From contig NZ_CAJGZV010000001.1 of NCBI RefSeq assembly GCF_904846065.1, positions 496,001 through 560,000 on the forward strand: DNA of 64,000 nt. The letters are read 5' to 3'. This document shows positions 44,165 through 53,297 of the stretch, piece after piece. The notes beneath the pieces were generated by a model. It saw only the letters and a list, made by a program, of their open reading frames with translations, ran no database searches and was not told the DNA's origin. The DNA is from Psychrobacter immobilis (lineage in GTDB: Bacteria > Pseudomonadota > Gammaproteobacteria > Pseudomonadales > Moraxellaceae). The translations under genes and the position numbers were made by a program. Every line of letters starts with the position of its first letter. Positions within the stretch are counted from its first letter, which is position 1.

Positions 44165-44650
44165 TTAGTGCTCAACGCCACCAGCGCCATGGACATGACC
44201 ATGGTTTAGTTCATCTTCAGTCGCTGCACGCACTTCTTGGATTTCAACATCAAACGTCAAACGCTTACCAGCCAATGGATGGTTTGCATCAACGGTCACT
44301 TCTTTGTCATTTACTTCAGTAACGGTAACTAGCATTACTTGTCCGCCAGCTTCTGACTGAAACTGCATACCCGGCTGGATATCTTCAACGCCTTGGAAGT
44401 TATCACGTGGTACATGTTGTACCGCTTGCTCTTGATATTCGCCGTAGCCATCAGCAGGTTCAACAACAGCATTGACTTGTTCGCCAGCAGATTTACCTTC
44501 TAGCTGTTGCTCAAGGCCTGGAATGATGTTGCTGTGGCCATGTAAGTACGCAAGTGGTTGACCTTCTGGTGATTGGTCAAGAATGTTGCCTTCGTCGTCT
44601 TTTAGTGTGTAATTGAATTTGACGGCAGTGTCTTTTGCAATAATAGTCAT
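44165..44650 (-). CDS. FKBP-type peptidyl-prolyl isomerase, SlyD-like
   Basis: 161 residues. FKBP half: YTLKDDEGNILDQS, PLAYLHGHSNIIPGLEQQLEG and DVEIQEVRAAT. An IF (insert-in-flap) chaperone domain lies between (about 70-130, PADGYGEYQEQAVQHVPR and GKRLTFDVEI). It ends in a short histidine-containing tail (LNHGHVHGAGGVEH), less metal-binding than E. coli SlyD's. The presence of the IF domain marks SlyD/SlpA type rather than FkpA. It is a cytoplasmic folding helper. AGGA lies seven bases before the ATG. Confidence 0.92.
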   Translation of the reverse strand: MTIIAKDTAVKFNYTLKDDEGNILDQSPEGQPLAYLHGHSNIIPGLEQQLEGKSAGEQVNAVVEPADGYGEYQEQAVQHVPRDNFQGVEDIQPGMQFQSEAGGQVMLVTVTEVNDKEVTVDANHPLAGKRLTFDVEIQEVRAATEDELNHGHVHGAGGVEH

Positions 44651-44983
44651 AAGTTATCCTAAATATATCTATGTAAAAAATTAAATACGGTTGCAATAAA
44701 CCTAAAAAATCCAATCAGCAAGCCAAATAGCCACGTCATTAGTCAATTATCATCAGTTTATTAAAGTAACTTTAGCAGTTAGCATCTTTAATTGAGATGG
44801 CTCATATAACTTTCAAGGTAAAAACAATAAAAAATGCTATTTTATACTGATAAATGTCGTTTTTTATGAAAATAAACACAGTTTTTTGTGGTTTGAAGAC
44901 CGTAAATGGATATTCGGGGTTTGCCAGTTGCGTTTTTGGACAATGGCTTTTACCATAATGATATAAATAAGGATATAAAGACA
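44651..44983. other. Divergent spacer before M61 peptidase gene
   Basis: About 330 AT-rich bases with both promoters. The M61 open frame extends back to 44906 but translation most likely begins at 44984. Nothing else recognised. Confidence 0.5.
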
Positions 44984-47026
44984 ATGACTTCATTTGCTAA
45001 TAATTCAGGCTGTCAGCTATCGGATGCCAATACAATCAGCGATCACCATAAAGCTAAAGCTGATATCAATTATCGACTCAATTTCGAGCGTTTTTCTGAG
45101 CACTTGGTTGATGTGTCGCTCAATTTTACGGCAGTAAATGATGCGCCTCAACTTTGGATGCCAGCGTGGATACCAGGCAGTTATCTGATGCGTGAGTTTG
45201 CGCGCAACATTACCGCGGTGCATTATCAGGTGTTAGACAGCCAGGTGTTAGACAGCCAGGTGTTAGACAGCCAGATGCTAGATAGTAAAGCATTAGACAG
45301 CCAAATCATGGATGACGATACTCACGAGACTTATCGCGCGCACAAAATAGATAAAAACACGTGGCAATTACCAAAAGCTAAAGCAGGGCAAGCCATCAGT
45401 GTCCACTATGAAGTTTATTGCTATGATTTATCGGTACGTACTGCCTATGTCGATCAGCAACGTTTGTATGGGAATTTCACCTCATTGGCATTGGCTGTAG
45501 AAGGGCAGGAGCATCGAGCTGTACAAGCTAGCTTAGCAGTGCCAGCAGCATTTTTAGCAGGTAAAGACGAGAGTCGGCTGCTATTGGCATGTGGATTAGA
45601 GTCTACTCATTTACGTCTTGATGGGCAGCATAGCTATGGACTACAAGCAGGCAGTTATCACGACCTTATTGATTACCCGTTTGAGATTGCAGAGCAAGAT
45701 AAGTTTGACTTTATTATTCAAGACAGTACGCATCAGACGCTACCTCATCGTTTTTATCTCTCAGGTAAGCACAGCGCCAATATGGGCAGGCTACAGCAGG
45801 ATATCACTCAGATCTGTCAGTGCTATTTAGATTGGTTGGGTGATGCGCCATTTAATGATTATACTTTTATGACCTTTGCCAGTGGTCAGGATTATGGTGG
45901 ACTTGAGCATATCAATTCGACCAGTCTCATTACGCCGCGCCGAGACTTACCAACTCTTGATGAGCCAAAAATACCAAGCACCGATTATCAGCGATTTTTG
46001 GGCTTATGCAGCCATGAGTATTTTCATTCGTGGTGGGTCAAAACGGTACGCCCAGATGTTATGTTGGATGTCGATTTGCGCCGCGAGGCTTTTACACCAC
46101 TGCTATGGGTATTTGAGGGATTTACTTCGTATATCGATGACTTTATGTTGCAAGCGTCGGGCGTGATTGATAAGCCAAGCTATCTCAAGCTACTGGCTGA
46201 GCAAATTAATCGTTACTATCAAACCGCGGGTCGCGCGTATCAAAGCGTTGCAGAGTCGAGCTTTGATGCGTGGATTAAGCTATACCGTAACGATGAAAAT
46301 ACAGGCAATGCTGGTATCAGTTATTACAACAAAGGCGCATTGGTGGCGTTATGTTTGGATTTGACGCTGCTCCAAAAGAGCAATGGTCGCTATCGTCTGT
46401 TTGATGTGGTCAAGGCTTTTTATACTCAAGCAAAGCAAAACGACAATAAACGCATTGGCATCAATAGTGCTGATATGGGTACAGTCATTGGGCAGTTCAT
46501 GCCATTAGCGGATTGGGAAGACTTTGAGTATCGTTATGTCAATGGTGTTGAAGAGTTGCCAATTGAAGCGCTGCTGGCGGCAAACGGTATCAGCATGCAT
46601 AGTAATAGCAAAGAGACGGCTGACAAGCATGTGCCTTGGGGCATGCGCTGTACTGAAACACCTGCTGGACTCAAAGTCAATCGCGTGACACGTGCTAGTG
46701 TCGCTGCTAGTGCAGGTATTTCAGCGAACGATGTCATTGTGGCGCTTGACGGTATCAAAGCTGACAGTAAACAATTGGCGTTGCTGAGTAATGTGGAGCG
46801 TGACATTGAGTGTCATCTGTTTCGCCGTGATGAGTTGATGCGTGTTAATGTGCTGCCTAAGGCGGCTGATGAAGCCATCGACAAAGCCATCGACAAAGCA
46901 TCTCCGCATAAAGTGAGCTTGCACTTGGCAAAAGCAAATCAATCGTCAGGAGTCAGTGATAACTCTTCTCCAGTCGATGCAGGCTGGCAAGCATGGCTTA
47001 ACGCTATAGAGCATTATCAAAGTTAA
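44984..47026 (+). CDS. M61 family metallopeptidase (glycyl aminopeptidase-like) with PDZ domain
   Basis: 680 residues from the chosen ATG, which has AAGGA 12 bases upstream. The zinc motif is H344-E-Y-F-H348 in CSHEYFHSWWVKTVRPD; the downstream Glu lies in LWVFEGFTSYIDD. An N-terminal beta domain (MPAWIPGSYLMREFARNI) and a C-terminal PDZ domain (about 545-610, VNRVTRASVAASAGISANDVIVALDG) complete the usual M61 layout. No signal peptide is visible, so it is probably cytoplasmic. The N-terminal domain carries an insert of five to six QVLDS-type pentapeptides encoded by 15-bp tandem repeats, and the C-terminus has a smaller DEAIDKAIDKA repeat. Confidence 0.92.
   Translation: MTSFANNSGCQLSDANTISDHHKAKADINYRLNFERFSEHLVDVSLNFTAVNDAPQLWMPAWIPGSYLMREFARNITAVHYQVLDSQVLDSQVLDSQMLDSKALDSQIMDDDTHETYRAHKIDKNTWQLPKAKAGQAISVHYEVYCYDLSVRTAYVDQQRLYGNFTSLALAVEGQEHRAVQASLAVPAAFLAGKDESRLLLACGLESTHLRLDGQHSYGLQAGSYHDLIDYPFEIAEQDKFDFIIQDSTHQTLPHRFYLSGKHSANMGRLQQDITQICQCYLDWLGDAPFNDYTFMTFASGQDYGGLEHINSTSLITPRRDLPTLDEPKIPSTDYQRFLGLCSHEYFHSWWVKTVRPDVMLDVDLRREAFTPLLWVFEGFTSYIDDFMLQASGVIDKPSYLKLLAEQINRYYQTAGRAYQSVAESSFDAWIKLYRNDENTGNAGISYYNKGALVALCLDLTLLQKSNGRYRLFDVVKAFYTQAKQNDNKRIGINSADMGTVIGQFMPLADWEDFEYRYVNGVEELPIEALLAANGISMHSNSKETADKHVPWGMRCTETPAGLKVNRVTRASVAASAGISANDVIVALDGIKADSKQLALLSNVERDIECHLFRRDELMRVNVLPKAADEAIDKAIDKASPHKVSLHLAKANQSSGVSDNSSPVDAGWQAWLNAIEHYQS
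45227..45312 (+). repeat. 15-bp tandem repeat inside the M61 peptidase gene
   Basis: CAGGTGTTAGACAGC occurs three times identically (45227-45271), followed by two diverged copies (45272-45301) and a partial sixth. It is in frame and encodes QVLDS x3, QMLDS, KALDS and QIMDD. Confidence 0.95.
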
Positions 47027-47095
47027 ATACATTGCTAAATGTATTAATGTGAATGTACTTTTTCTCACTATTCTGTTCAATAATTTATTAAAAAT

Positions 47096-47137
47096 AAAAC
47101 CCCTGCCAAATAATATTATTTGGCAGGGGTTTTGTGT
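47096..47137. terminator. Bidirectional terminator between M61 and DUF305 genes
   Basis: A perfect 38-bp palindrome (47096-47133), arms of 19 bases with core CCCCTGCCAAATAAT, flanked by A and T runs. Confidence 0.92.
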
Positions 47138-47205
47138 AATGACTGGCAGTCTTTTTCAAACGTAATAAAAATTAATAGGTAAGTCAGCGTTTAGTAATTC
47201 AGCAC

Positions 47206-48027
47206 CTAAGAAGCAGCTTGCTCAGATTGCTGATGATTATCCGCTTCACTTGTGCCCTGTATCTCTTTAGTATTTTTATCGGTACTAGCATTAGCATCTG
47301 CAATCCATTGTTGCATATGCTCAATCTCAGTCTGCTGACCATCGATGATATCTTGTGCCAATTGACGCATCTCTTCGTCAGTGCCATATTTCAGCTGAAT
47401 GTTTGCCATCGCTACCGCGCCAATGTGATGCGGCAGCATACCACGTGCAAATGCCATGTCAGGCACAGGATCGGCGATACCCAATACCATCTCGCCATTT
47501 AAGACATCCATGCTTCTGGCATACGCTTGCTGCATCGCTTCAGTGTTGGGTTTAGGTTTGGCTGTATCAGGGTGGCTAGCAAGCCATTTATTCAAAATAT
47601 CTATTTCAAGTTGCTGAGCGGTGATAATCTCTTGTGCCAATTGACGCATCTCTTCGTCAGTACCATATTTCAGCTGAATTTTTGCCATTTCCACGGCACC
47701 GCGGTGGTGGCCAAGCATCGCTTTAGCAAAGGCTGTATCAGGATCGTTATAACCCATACCGATCATCATCTCATCATGCATTCTAGTCATCGACCTTGTA
47801 TAGTCTCTGAGTATATCGGTCATTTGGCTCTCATCCGCGCTGTTTTCGCCAGCTGCTAGGTCGTTATCAGCGTCAACGTCATTTGGAGCATCGACGATAT
47901 CAGTCACAGGTGGGGTCGCTGCATTAGAATCTGTGTCATCGTTGTCTTTTGTCGGCTGACAGGCGCTCAGTATAAGCGCTGTAGAAACGCTAGTGGCCAA
48001 CAAAATCCAACGACGAGAAACAAACAT
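47206..48027 (-). CDS. DUF305 lipoprotein with two tandem DUF305 domains
   Basis: 273 residues. A signal peptide ends in the lipobox LSAC, so it is a lipoprotein. An acidic linker (DDTDSNAATPPVTD and DVDADNDLAAGEN) precedes two DUF305 domains (about 75-155 and 165-245). Each has the Met/His-rich core MHDEM or LNGEM, then AMLGHHRGAVEMA or GMLPHHIGAVAMA, then IQLKYGTDEEMRQLAQ. DUF305 proteins are ferritin-like helical, and some bind copper in the periplasm, so a metal-handling role is plausible but unproven. No copper-resistance genes are adjacent. GGGAT lies seven bases before the ATG. The repeated helix is almost identical at DNA level. Confidence 0.88.
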   Translation of the reverse strand: MFVSRRWILLATSVSTALILSACQPTKDNDDTDSNAATPPVTDIVDAPNDVDADNDLAAGENSADESQMTDILRDYTRSMTRMHDEMMIGMGYNDPDTAFAKAMLGHHRGAVEMAKIQLKYGTDEEMRQLAQEIITAQQLEIDILNKWLASHPDTAKPKPNTEAMQQAYARSMDVLNGEMVLGIADPVPDMAFARGMLPHHIGAVAMANIQLKYGTDEEMRQLAQDIIDGQQTEIEHMQQWIADANASTDKNTKEIQGTSEADNHQQSEQAAS

Positions 48028-48291
48028 AACATATCCCTATAATAAAAAATTAAATGATAAGTGGATGAGACTTATGATAGCTAAACAATGGTGTTCTGAA
48101 GCTTAGCAGATAAACCTTGCTCGTTCGAGACGCGATGTTTGGCAAGTCGTAATTGGTTTTAATTGCTACCAAAGCCAATGACTAAGACGTATTCTGATCT
48201 AAAAAGCTGATAGAAATAAGGATATGCCCTAATAAGCAGATGCCAGTCACGAGCAATCAGCAATGAGATACTAGTAGATTGATAGTAACAA

Positions 48292-48918
48292 TTAATCAAG
48301 AATGCCTAATTGCTGACAGCGTTCGCTAGTGAGATGAATGCGCACAAACTCACCAACGGCTAAATCACCCAATTCAAACCCTGCTACTGACCAGCGTATC
48401 AAACGCAGGCAAGGCAGTCCAACCTGCGCTGTCATGCGTCTGACTTGGCGATTCTTACCTTCATAAATCGTCAGCATGAGCCATGAAGTCGGTACATTCT
48501 TACGCTCACGAATAGGCGGCTCACGTTGCCATAAATCAATGGGTAAGTTTGCCTCTTCTACCATGAGAGCCGTCGCCGGTAGTGTCTTGCCATCTTTTAA
48601 ATGTACGCCAGAGGCAAGCTCATTCAACTGCGCTGGCGTTGCTGTGCCTTCAACTTGCACCAAGTAAGTTTTGCCTTGCTTATGACGGTTTTTTGCAAAA
48701 TTAGCAGCAGAAGGTGGCTGGGTAATGGCTTTATTGACTCGACCATCACTCGTTAAAATCAGCAAACCCTCTGAGGTGGCATCAAGCCTACCAGCAATCC
48801 GTAAAGACTTATCGGTAAAATACTGTGATAGGGTGGTGTGATCATTGTTGCTGTCATCACGAAACTGACTTTGCACCCCATAAGGTTTATTGAATAAAAT
48901 CAGACTAGAGGTTGACAT
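48292..48918 (-). CDS. rluE: 23S rRNA pseudouridine synthase RluE (RsuA family)
   Basis: 208 residues, without an N-terminal S4 domain, as expected for RluE. FNKPYGVQSQF, the catalytic-aspartate motif AGRLDATSEGLLILTSDG, KTYLVQVEG, and the C-terminal EGKNRQVRRMTAQVGLPCLRLIRW are RsuA-family landmarks. E. coli RluE modifies U2457 of 23S rRNA. It is divergent from icd, as in E. coli, which supports the assignment. AGGA lies 11 bases before the ATG. Confidence 0.9.
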   Translation of the reverse strand: MSTSSLILFNKPYGVQSQFRDDSNNDHTTLSQYFTDKSLRIAGRLDATSEGLLILTSDGRVNKAITQPPSAANFAKNRHKQGKTYLVQVEGTATPAQLNELASGVHLKDGKTLPATALMVEEANLPIDLWQREPPIRERKNVPTSWLMLTIYEGKNRQVRRMTAQVGLPCLRLIRWSVAGFELGDLAVGEFVRIHLTSERCQQLGILD

Positions 48919-48968
48919 GGTTTGGGATTTCCTAAATTTGAATCATTATTTTGTGCATATTTTGAGGG

Positions 48969-49015
48969 TAGGGCGTGTCCTCAATTTACGATTTTTAAAA
49001 CGAGGACACACCCTA
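48969..49015. repeat. Inverted repeat, possible IS-end remnant or miniature element
   Basis: TAGGGCGTGTCCTC (48969-48982) and GAGGACACACCCTA (49002-49015) pair at 13 of 14 positions around 19 AT-rich bases. The short arms look like transposon-type terminal repeats, but no transposase fragment is present and no target duplication is obvious. Confidence 0.6.
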
Positions 49016-49231
49016 ATAAAACGTTGTTTTTTTAAATCAACGCTATAAGCGGCAAATTTGTGGATTTTATATAAAGTATCTTTGTTATTTTGCGCGTTAT
49101 TATAACAGTCTGTGTGGATGCTATTTTACTAAAGGGATTTTTACAGTATCGTTAAGTCAATAAATGATTATTCAGTGCATCGCTATTTCACTTATTTATT
49201 TTTTAAATCATTTATCAGCATATCGCAACTT

Positions 49232-49270
49232 ACCTATTGCTCAGACCTATTGCTCAGACCTATTGCTCAG
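49232..49270. repeat. 13-bp tandem repeat, three copies, upstream of icd
   Basis: ACCTATTGCTCAG three times head to tail without mismatch, ending 116 bases before the icd ATG, in the expected promoter or activator zone. Confidence 0.95.
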
Positions 49271-49386
49271 AGTTTTTAGTTTGGCTAACCCACGTTTAAA
49301 GCGGCATAAATAATAATAGAGTGGCTAGCATAACAGAGTGCTAAGGATGCTTGCGATATCTAACATACAACCAAGGAGTTTTATCC

Positions 49387-50646
49387 ATGTCTTATGAGAA
49401 GGTTATCGTCCCAAGAGACGGCGAAAAAATTACCGTGAACGCTGATCTGTCGATAAATGTACCCAATCATCCTATCATCCCGTTCGTTGAAGGCGATGGT
49501 ATCGGGGTCGATATCACGCCGGTCATGATAAAAGTGGTTAATGCGGCCGTGGAGAAAGCTTATCATGGCAAACAGTCCATCATTTGGATGGAGGCTTATC
49601 TCGGCGAAAAAGCCGCTAAAATATATGATGGTGACTATCTGCCAAGCGAGACGCTAGAGATTTTAAAAGACTATGTTATCAGTATCAAAGGCCCATTGAC
49701 CACGCCAGTTGGCGGTGGCTTTCGCTCATTGAACGTAGCGGTACGTCAAGAGCTTGACCTCTATGTGTGTCAGCGCCCAGTTCGTTGGTTTGAAGGTGTA
49801 CCAAGTCCTGTTCAGCATCCTGAGCTGACAGATATGGTCATTTTCCGTGAAAATTCAGAAGATATCTATGCGGGTATCGAATGGAAAGCGGGCAGTGAGG
49901 ATGCTAAGAAAATTATTAAATTTTTAAAAGAAGAGATGGGCGTTACGAAGATCCGCTTCGATGATGATTGCGGTATCGGCATCAAGCCAGTATCCAAAGA
50001 AGGTTCGCAGCGTCTGGTGCGTAAAGCCATTCAACATGCTATCGATAATGATTTGCCCAGTGTGACTTTAGTGCACAAAGGCAATATTATGAAGTATACC
50101 GAAGGCGCATTTAAGGAATGGGGCTATGAGCTGGCCGCAGAACGCTTCGATGCAGAATTATTAGATGGTGGTCCTTGGATGACAATGAAAAATCCAAAAA
50201 CAGGCAATGATATTATTATCAAAGACGTCATTGCTGATGCCTTTTTGCAGCAAATCTTGATGCGTCCTGCGGATTATTCAGTCGTTGCGACGCTAAACTT
50301 AAACGGTGATTATATCTCTGATGCCTTAGCAGCCGAAGTGGGCGGTATTGGTATCGCACCGGGCGCTAACAAAGGCGGCGCAATTGCGGTTTATGAGGCA
50401 ACTCATGGCACAGCACCTAAATATGCGGGTCAGAATAAAGTAAATCCTGGCTCATTAATTTTATCAGCTGAGATGATGTTACGAGACATGGGTTGGACAG
50501 AAGCCGCTGATCTCATTATCAATGGTATTCAAGGCGCTATCGCTAATAAAACGGTCACTTATGATTTTGAGCGTCTCATGCCAGATGCTATCTTGCTCAG
50601 TACTTCTGAGTTTGGTAAAGCGGTTATCAAGCACATGAATGTTTAA
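49387..50646 (+). CDS. icd: NADP-dependent isocitrate dehydrogenase, homodimeric type
   Basis: A TCA-cycle enzyme making 2-oxoglutarate. 419 residues from the ATG at 49387, which has AAGGAG upstream, close to E. coli Icd (416). Substrate loop [19 protein letters not shown] includes S114, equivalent to the serine phosphorylated by Ace[18 protein letters not shown] and [19 protein letters not shown] are present. The NADP-type residues near the C-terminus look bacterial type I. A second, unrelated isocitrate dehydrogenase lies convergently 430 bases downstream. Confidence 0.97.
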   Translation: MSYEKVIVPRDGEKITVNADLSINVPNHPIIPFVEGDGIGVDITPVMIKVVNAAVEKAYHGKQSIIWMEAYLGEKAAKIYDGDYLPSETLEILKDYVISIKGPLTTPVGGGFRSLNVAVRQELDLYVCQRPVRWFEGVPSPVQHPELTDMVIFRENSEDIYAGIEWKAGSEDAKKIIKFLKEEMGVTKIRFDDDCGIGIKPVSKEGSQRLVRKAIQHAIDNDLPSVTLVHKGNIMKYTEGAFKEWGYELAAERFDAELLDGGPWMTMKNPKTGNDIIIKDVIADAFLQQILMRPADYSVVATLNLNGDYISDALAAEVGGIGIAPGANKGGAIAVYEATHGTAPKYAGQNKVNPGSLILSAEMMLRDMGWTEAADLIINGIQGAIANKTVTYDFERLMPDAILLSTSEFGKAVIKHMNV

Positions 50647-50740
50647 AAAGTATATAGCACTGAGTCAGCAGTTATCAGAATTTTATACTATTGATAAAAG
50701 TATCAATATTCACAAAAGTATCGCTGAACTTATCAATGTC

Positions 50741-50776
50741 AAAAAGCCACCTACAGTTATGTAGGTGGCTTTTTTA
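50741..50776 (+). terminator. Terminator after icd
   Basis: Perfect 14-bp stem (50741-50754 with 50761-50774; core GCCACCTAC), six-base loop, T tail. Confidence 0.92.
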
Positions 50777-50803
50777 TTGGCAGTTTTTTGCTGTTTATAA
50801 GTG

Positions 50804-50913
50804 ATATAGTCAAGGAATTTTAGAATCGCTACAAGGCGACCGACCGCAGATAGTACACTGAGTACATCTAGGGTGGGTAACACCGTAGCGGTTTAAAAGT
50901 GCTCTGACTATAT
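50804..50913. repeat. 110-bp element with ~29-bp imperfect terminal inverted repeats
   Basis: Outer ends ATATAGTCA (50804-50812) and TGACTATAT (50905-50913) match perfectly. The inner limits CGCTAC (50827-50832) and GTAGCG (50885-50890) also match, giving imperfect 29-base arms. The 52-base centre (ACCGACCGCAG, GTACACTGAGTAC, GGGTGGG) is richer in G and C than the flanks and contains the small palindrome GTAC-ACTGA-GTAC. No coding capacity. It looks like a MITE or REP-type dispersed repeat; no second copy was seen in this window. Confidence 0.65.
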
Positions 50914-50956
50914 TTTAAAAGTAACGTTTTAAACGTACTGTCTTATGTTCAAGCAT

Positions 50957-50998
50957 AAAAAACACCGCTTAAGTCTGAGACCTAAGCGGCGTTTTTAT
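50957..50998 (-). terminator. Terminator after monomeric icd
   Basis: Stem with one mismatch: AAAAAC-A-CCGCTTA / TAAGCGG-C-GTTTTT (50958-50971 with 50983-50996). A and T flanks make it potentially bidirectional. Confidence 0.85.
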
Positions 50999-51077
50999 TT
51001 TGCTTAACTGGGTTCAAAAATCTTTATAAATAAAGAAAATTAAGCCCAATTGTTTGCTGTATTAGCACATGACTCAA

Positions 51078-53297
51078 TTACAATGAGGCGATTGCTGCAT
51101 TGAATAGCGTGCTTGGACGCATCGCTTGTTCAGCCAATGCTTCGTCTGCCAAGTAGTAACCTTTTAAGTCTACAGGCTTGCCTTGAGCTTCATTCAGCTC
51201 TTTGACGATAGCAGCTTCGTTGCTCTCAAGTTTTTCTGCCAGCGGTGCAAATTTTGCTTTAAGATCAGCATCTTTATCTTGTGCCGCAAGCTCCTGTGCC
51301 CAGTACATCGCCAGATAGAAATGACTACCACGGTTATCGATTTCACCTGTTTTACGTGATGGACCTTTGTTGTTTAACAACAGTTTCTCTGTCGCCGTGT
51401 CCAATGTATCCGCCAAGATTTGCGCTTTAGCATTGTTATCGTGACTGGCCAAATGCTCCAAAGACACGGTCAAGGCTAAGAACTCACCCAATGAATCCCA
51501 ACGTAAATGGTTCTCTTCTAGTAGCTGTTGAACGTGTTTAGGTGCAGAACCACCAGCGCCCGTTTCAAACAAACCGCCGCCTTTCATTAATGGTACGACT
51601 GACAGCATTTTCGCACTGGTTCCTAATTCTAAAATTGGGAACAAGTCAGTCAAGTAATCACGTAAAATATTACCGGTCGCAGAGATAGTATCCAGACCAC
51701 GGGCAACGCGCTCTAGCGTATAACGCATCGCACGAACCTGTGACATGATTTCAATATGTAGGCCTGTAGTATCATGATCTTTTAAGTAAGTTTGAACTTT
51801 TTTGATCAGCTCGTTTTCGTGCGGACGGTAAGGGTCTAGCCAAAAGATAACAGGCGTATCTGATTCACGGGCACGGCGTACGGCAAGTTTTACCCAATCT
51901 TGGATAGGCTCATCTTTAACCTGACACATGCGCCAAATATCGCCGTTTTCAACCTGCTGCTCAAGCAATACCTCATCAGTATCTTCATCGACAATACGAG
52001 CCAATCCTGAACCACTTGCCTCAAAAGTCTTGTCATGCGAGCCATACTCTTCGGCTTTTTGTGCCATCAAACCAACGTTAGGAACCGTACCCATCGTGGT
52101 TGGATCAAAGTTACCATGCCATTTACAGAAGTTAATCATTTCTTGATAGATACGAGCAAAGGTAGATTCAGGCATGACCGCTTTACAGTCATACATTTTG
52201 CCATCAGCGCCCCACATTTTACCGCCTGAACGAATCATCGCTGGCATAGAGGCATCGACAATTACATCACTTGGTGAATGAAAGTTGGTGATACCTTTTG
52301 ATGAATCAACCATCGCGAGGCGTGGACGATGCACTTGGCAAGCATGTAAATCGCGTTCGATTTCTTCACGCTTACTGGCTGGTAGCTCAGCGATTTTTTC
52401 GTACAAACTTGCCATGCCGTTATTGACATTGATACCTAGCTCGTCAAAGAAAGCGCCATGCTTATTAAAGGCATCTTTATAATAAGTTTTGACTGCATGA
52501 CCAAACACGATAGGATGCGATACTTTCATCATCGTGGCTTTTACGTGCAGTGAAAACAAGATACCAGCTTCGCGGCAATCTTCCATTTCACGCTCATAAA
52601 ACTCAAGCAATGATTTTTTGCTCATAAACATTAAGTCGATGACTTCTTTATCCAGCAAGGCAATGCCTGTTTTGAAGACATGAATAGTGCCATCTTCAGC
52701 AACACGTTCCATACGTACAGTACGTGCTTTATCCAAAGTGATAGATTGCTCACCAGCATAGAAATCGCCACTGTGCATGTGCGATACGTGGGTCTGTGAC
52801 CATTGCTTCCATTCACCCATAGAGTGTGGATGCTTGCGTGCATAGTTTTTAACCGCTTTTGGTGCACGGCGATCTGAGTTGCCTTCACGCAAGACTGGGT
52901 TGACAGAACTGCCTAAGCTTTTACCATAACGCTTACGGATCTCTTCTTCTTCTTCTGTCTTGGGATCATCTGGAAAATCAGGGATAGCGTAGCCTTTGCT
53001 TTGTAATTCTTTGATACAAGCTTTTAGCTGTCCAACAGAAGCACTGATATTAGGCAGTTTAATGATATTGGTGTCTGGATCTTGAGTCAGACGACCCAGC
53101 TCAGCCAGATTATCAGGAACGCGCTGCTCTTCCGTTAAGTACTCTGGGAACTCAGCCAACACACGGGCAGCAACAGAGATATCGCTGGTTTCAACTTCGA
53201 TGCCTGCTGTTTGAGTAAAAGCTTTTACAATTGGCAAAAATGATAAGGTTGCGAGCGCTGGTGCTTCGTCAGTTTTTGTATAAATAATTTTAGACAT
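51078..53297 (-). CDS. icd2: NADP-dependent isocitrate dehydrogenase, monomeric type (IDH-II)
   Basis: 739 residues, the length of the ~80-kDa monomeric isocitrate dehydrogenases of Azotobacter, Vibrio, Colwellia and Psychrobacter-like bacteria. It begins [39 protein letters not shown], the [35 protein letters not shown] region and the late [25 protein letters not shown] are family landmarks. It catalyses the same reaction as Icd but is unrelated in fold assembly. AAGGA lies upstream of the ATG. Cold-adapted bacteria often keep both enzymes, with the monomeric form thermolabile and cold-active; that is family knowledge, not shown here. Confidence 0.96.
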   Translation of the reverse strand: MSKIIYTKTDEAPALATLSFLPIVKAFTQTAGIEVETSDISVAARVLAEFPEYLTEEQRVPDNLAELGRLTQDPDTNIIKLPNISASVGQLKACIKELQSKGYAIPDFPDDPKTEEEEEIRKRYGKSLGSSVNPVLREGNSDRRAPKAVKNYARKHPHSMGEWKQWSQTHVSHMHSGDFYAGEQSITLDKARTVRMERVAEDGTIHVFKTGIALLDKEVIDLMFMSKKSLLEFYEREMEDCREAGILFSLHVKATMMKVSHPIVFGHAVKTYYKDAFNKHGAFFDELGINVNNGMASLYEKIAELPASKREEIERDLHACQVHRPRLAMVDSSKGITNFHSPSDVIVDASMPAMIRSGGKMWGADGKMYDCKAVMPESTFARIYQEMINFCKWHGNFDPTTMGTVPNVGLMAQKAEEYGSHDKTFEASGSGLARIVDEDTDEVLLEQQVENGDIWRMCQVKDEPIQDWVKLAVRRARESDTPVIFWLDPYRPHENELIKKVQTYLKDHDTTGLHIEIMSQVRAMRYTLERVARGLDTISATGNILRDYLTDLFPILELGTSAKMLSVVPLMKGGGLFETGAGGSAPKHVQQLLEENHLRWDSLGEFLALTVSLEHLASHDNNAKAQILADTLDTATEKLLLNNKGPSRKTGEIDNRGSHFYLAMYWAQELAAQDKDADLKAKFAPLAEKLESNEAAIVKELNEAQGKPVDLKGYYLADEALAEQAMRPSTLFNAAIASL

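Larger units (their letters stand above)
48919..49386. other. rluE-icd divergent spacer with a palindrome and a triple tandem repeat
   Basis: About 470 bases with both promoters, the imperfect 47-bp inverted repeat at 48969-49015 and the three 13-bp repeats at 49232-49270. The open icd frame extends back to a TTG at 49351, but the real start is 49387. Confidence 0.6.
50647..51077. other. Convergent spacer between the two isocitrate dehydrogenase genes
   Basis: About 430 bases, almost all structured: the icd terminator (50741-50776), a 110-bp inverted-repeat element (50804-50913) and the monomeric icd terminator (50957-50998). No open frame. Confidence 0.7.

Noticed and set aside
44906..44983. 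N-terminal extension of the M61 peptidase frame
   Set aside because: A clear ribosome-binding site precedes the ATG at 44984; the extension has none.
45227..45312. CRISPR-like array from the 15-bp repeats
   Set aside because: Units are directly adjacent without spacers and lie in frame in a coding gene.
49351..49386. 12-codon extension of icd from a TTG
   Set aside because: AAGGAG precedes the ATG at 49387, which also gives the normal length.
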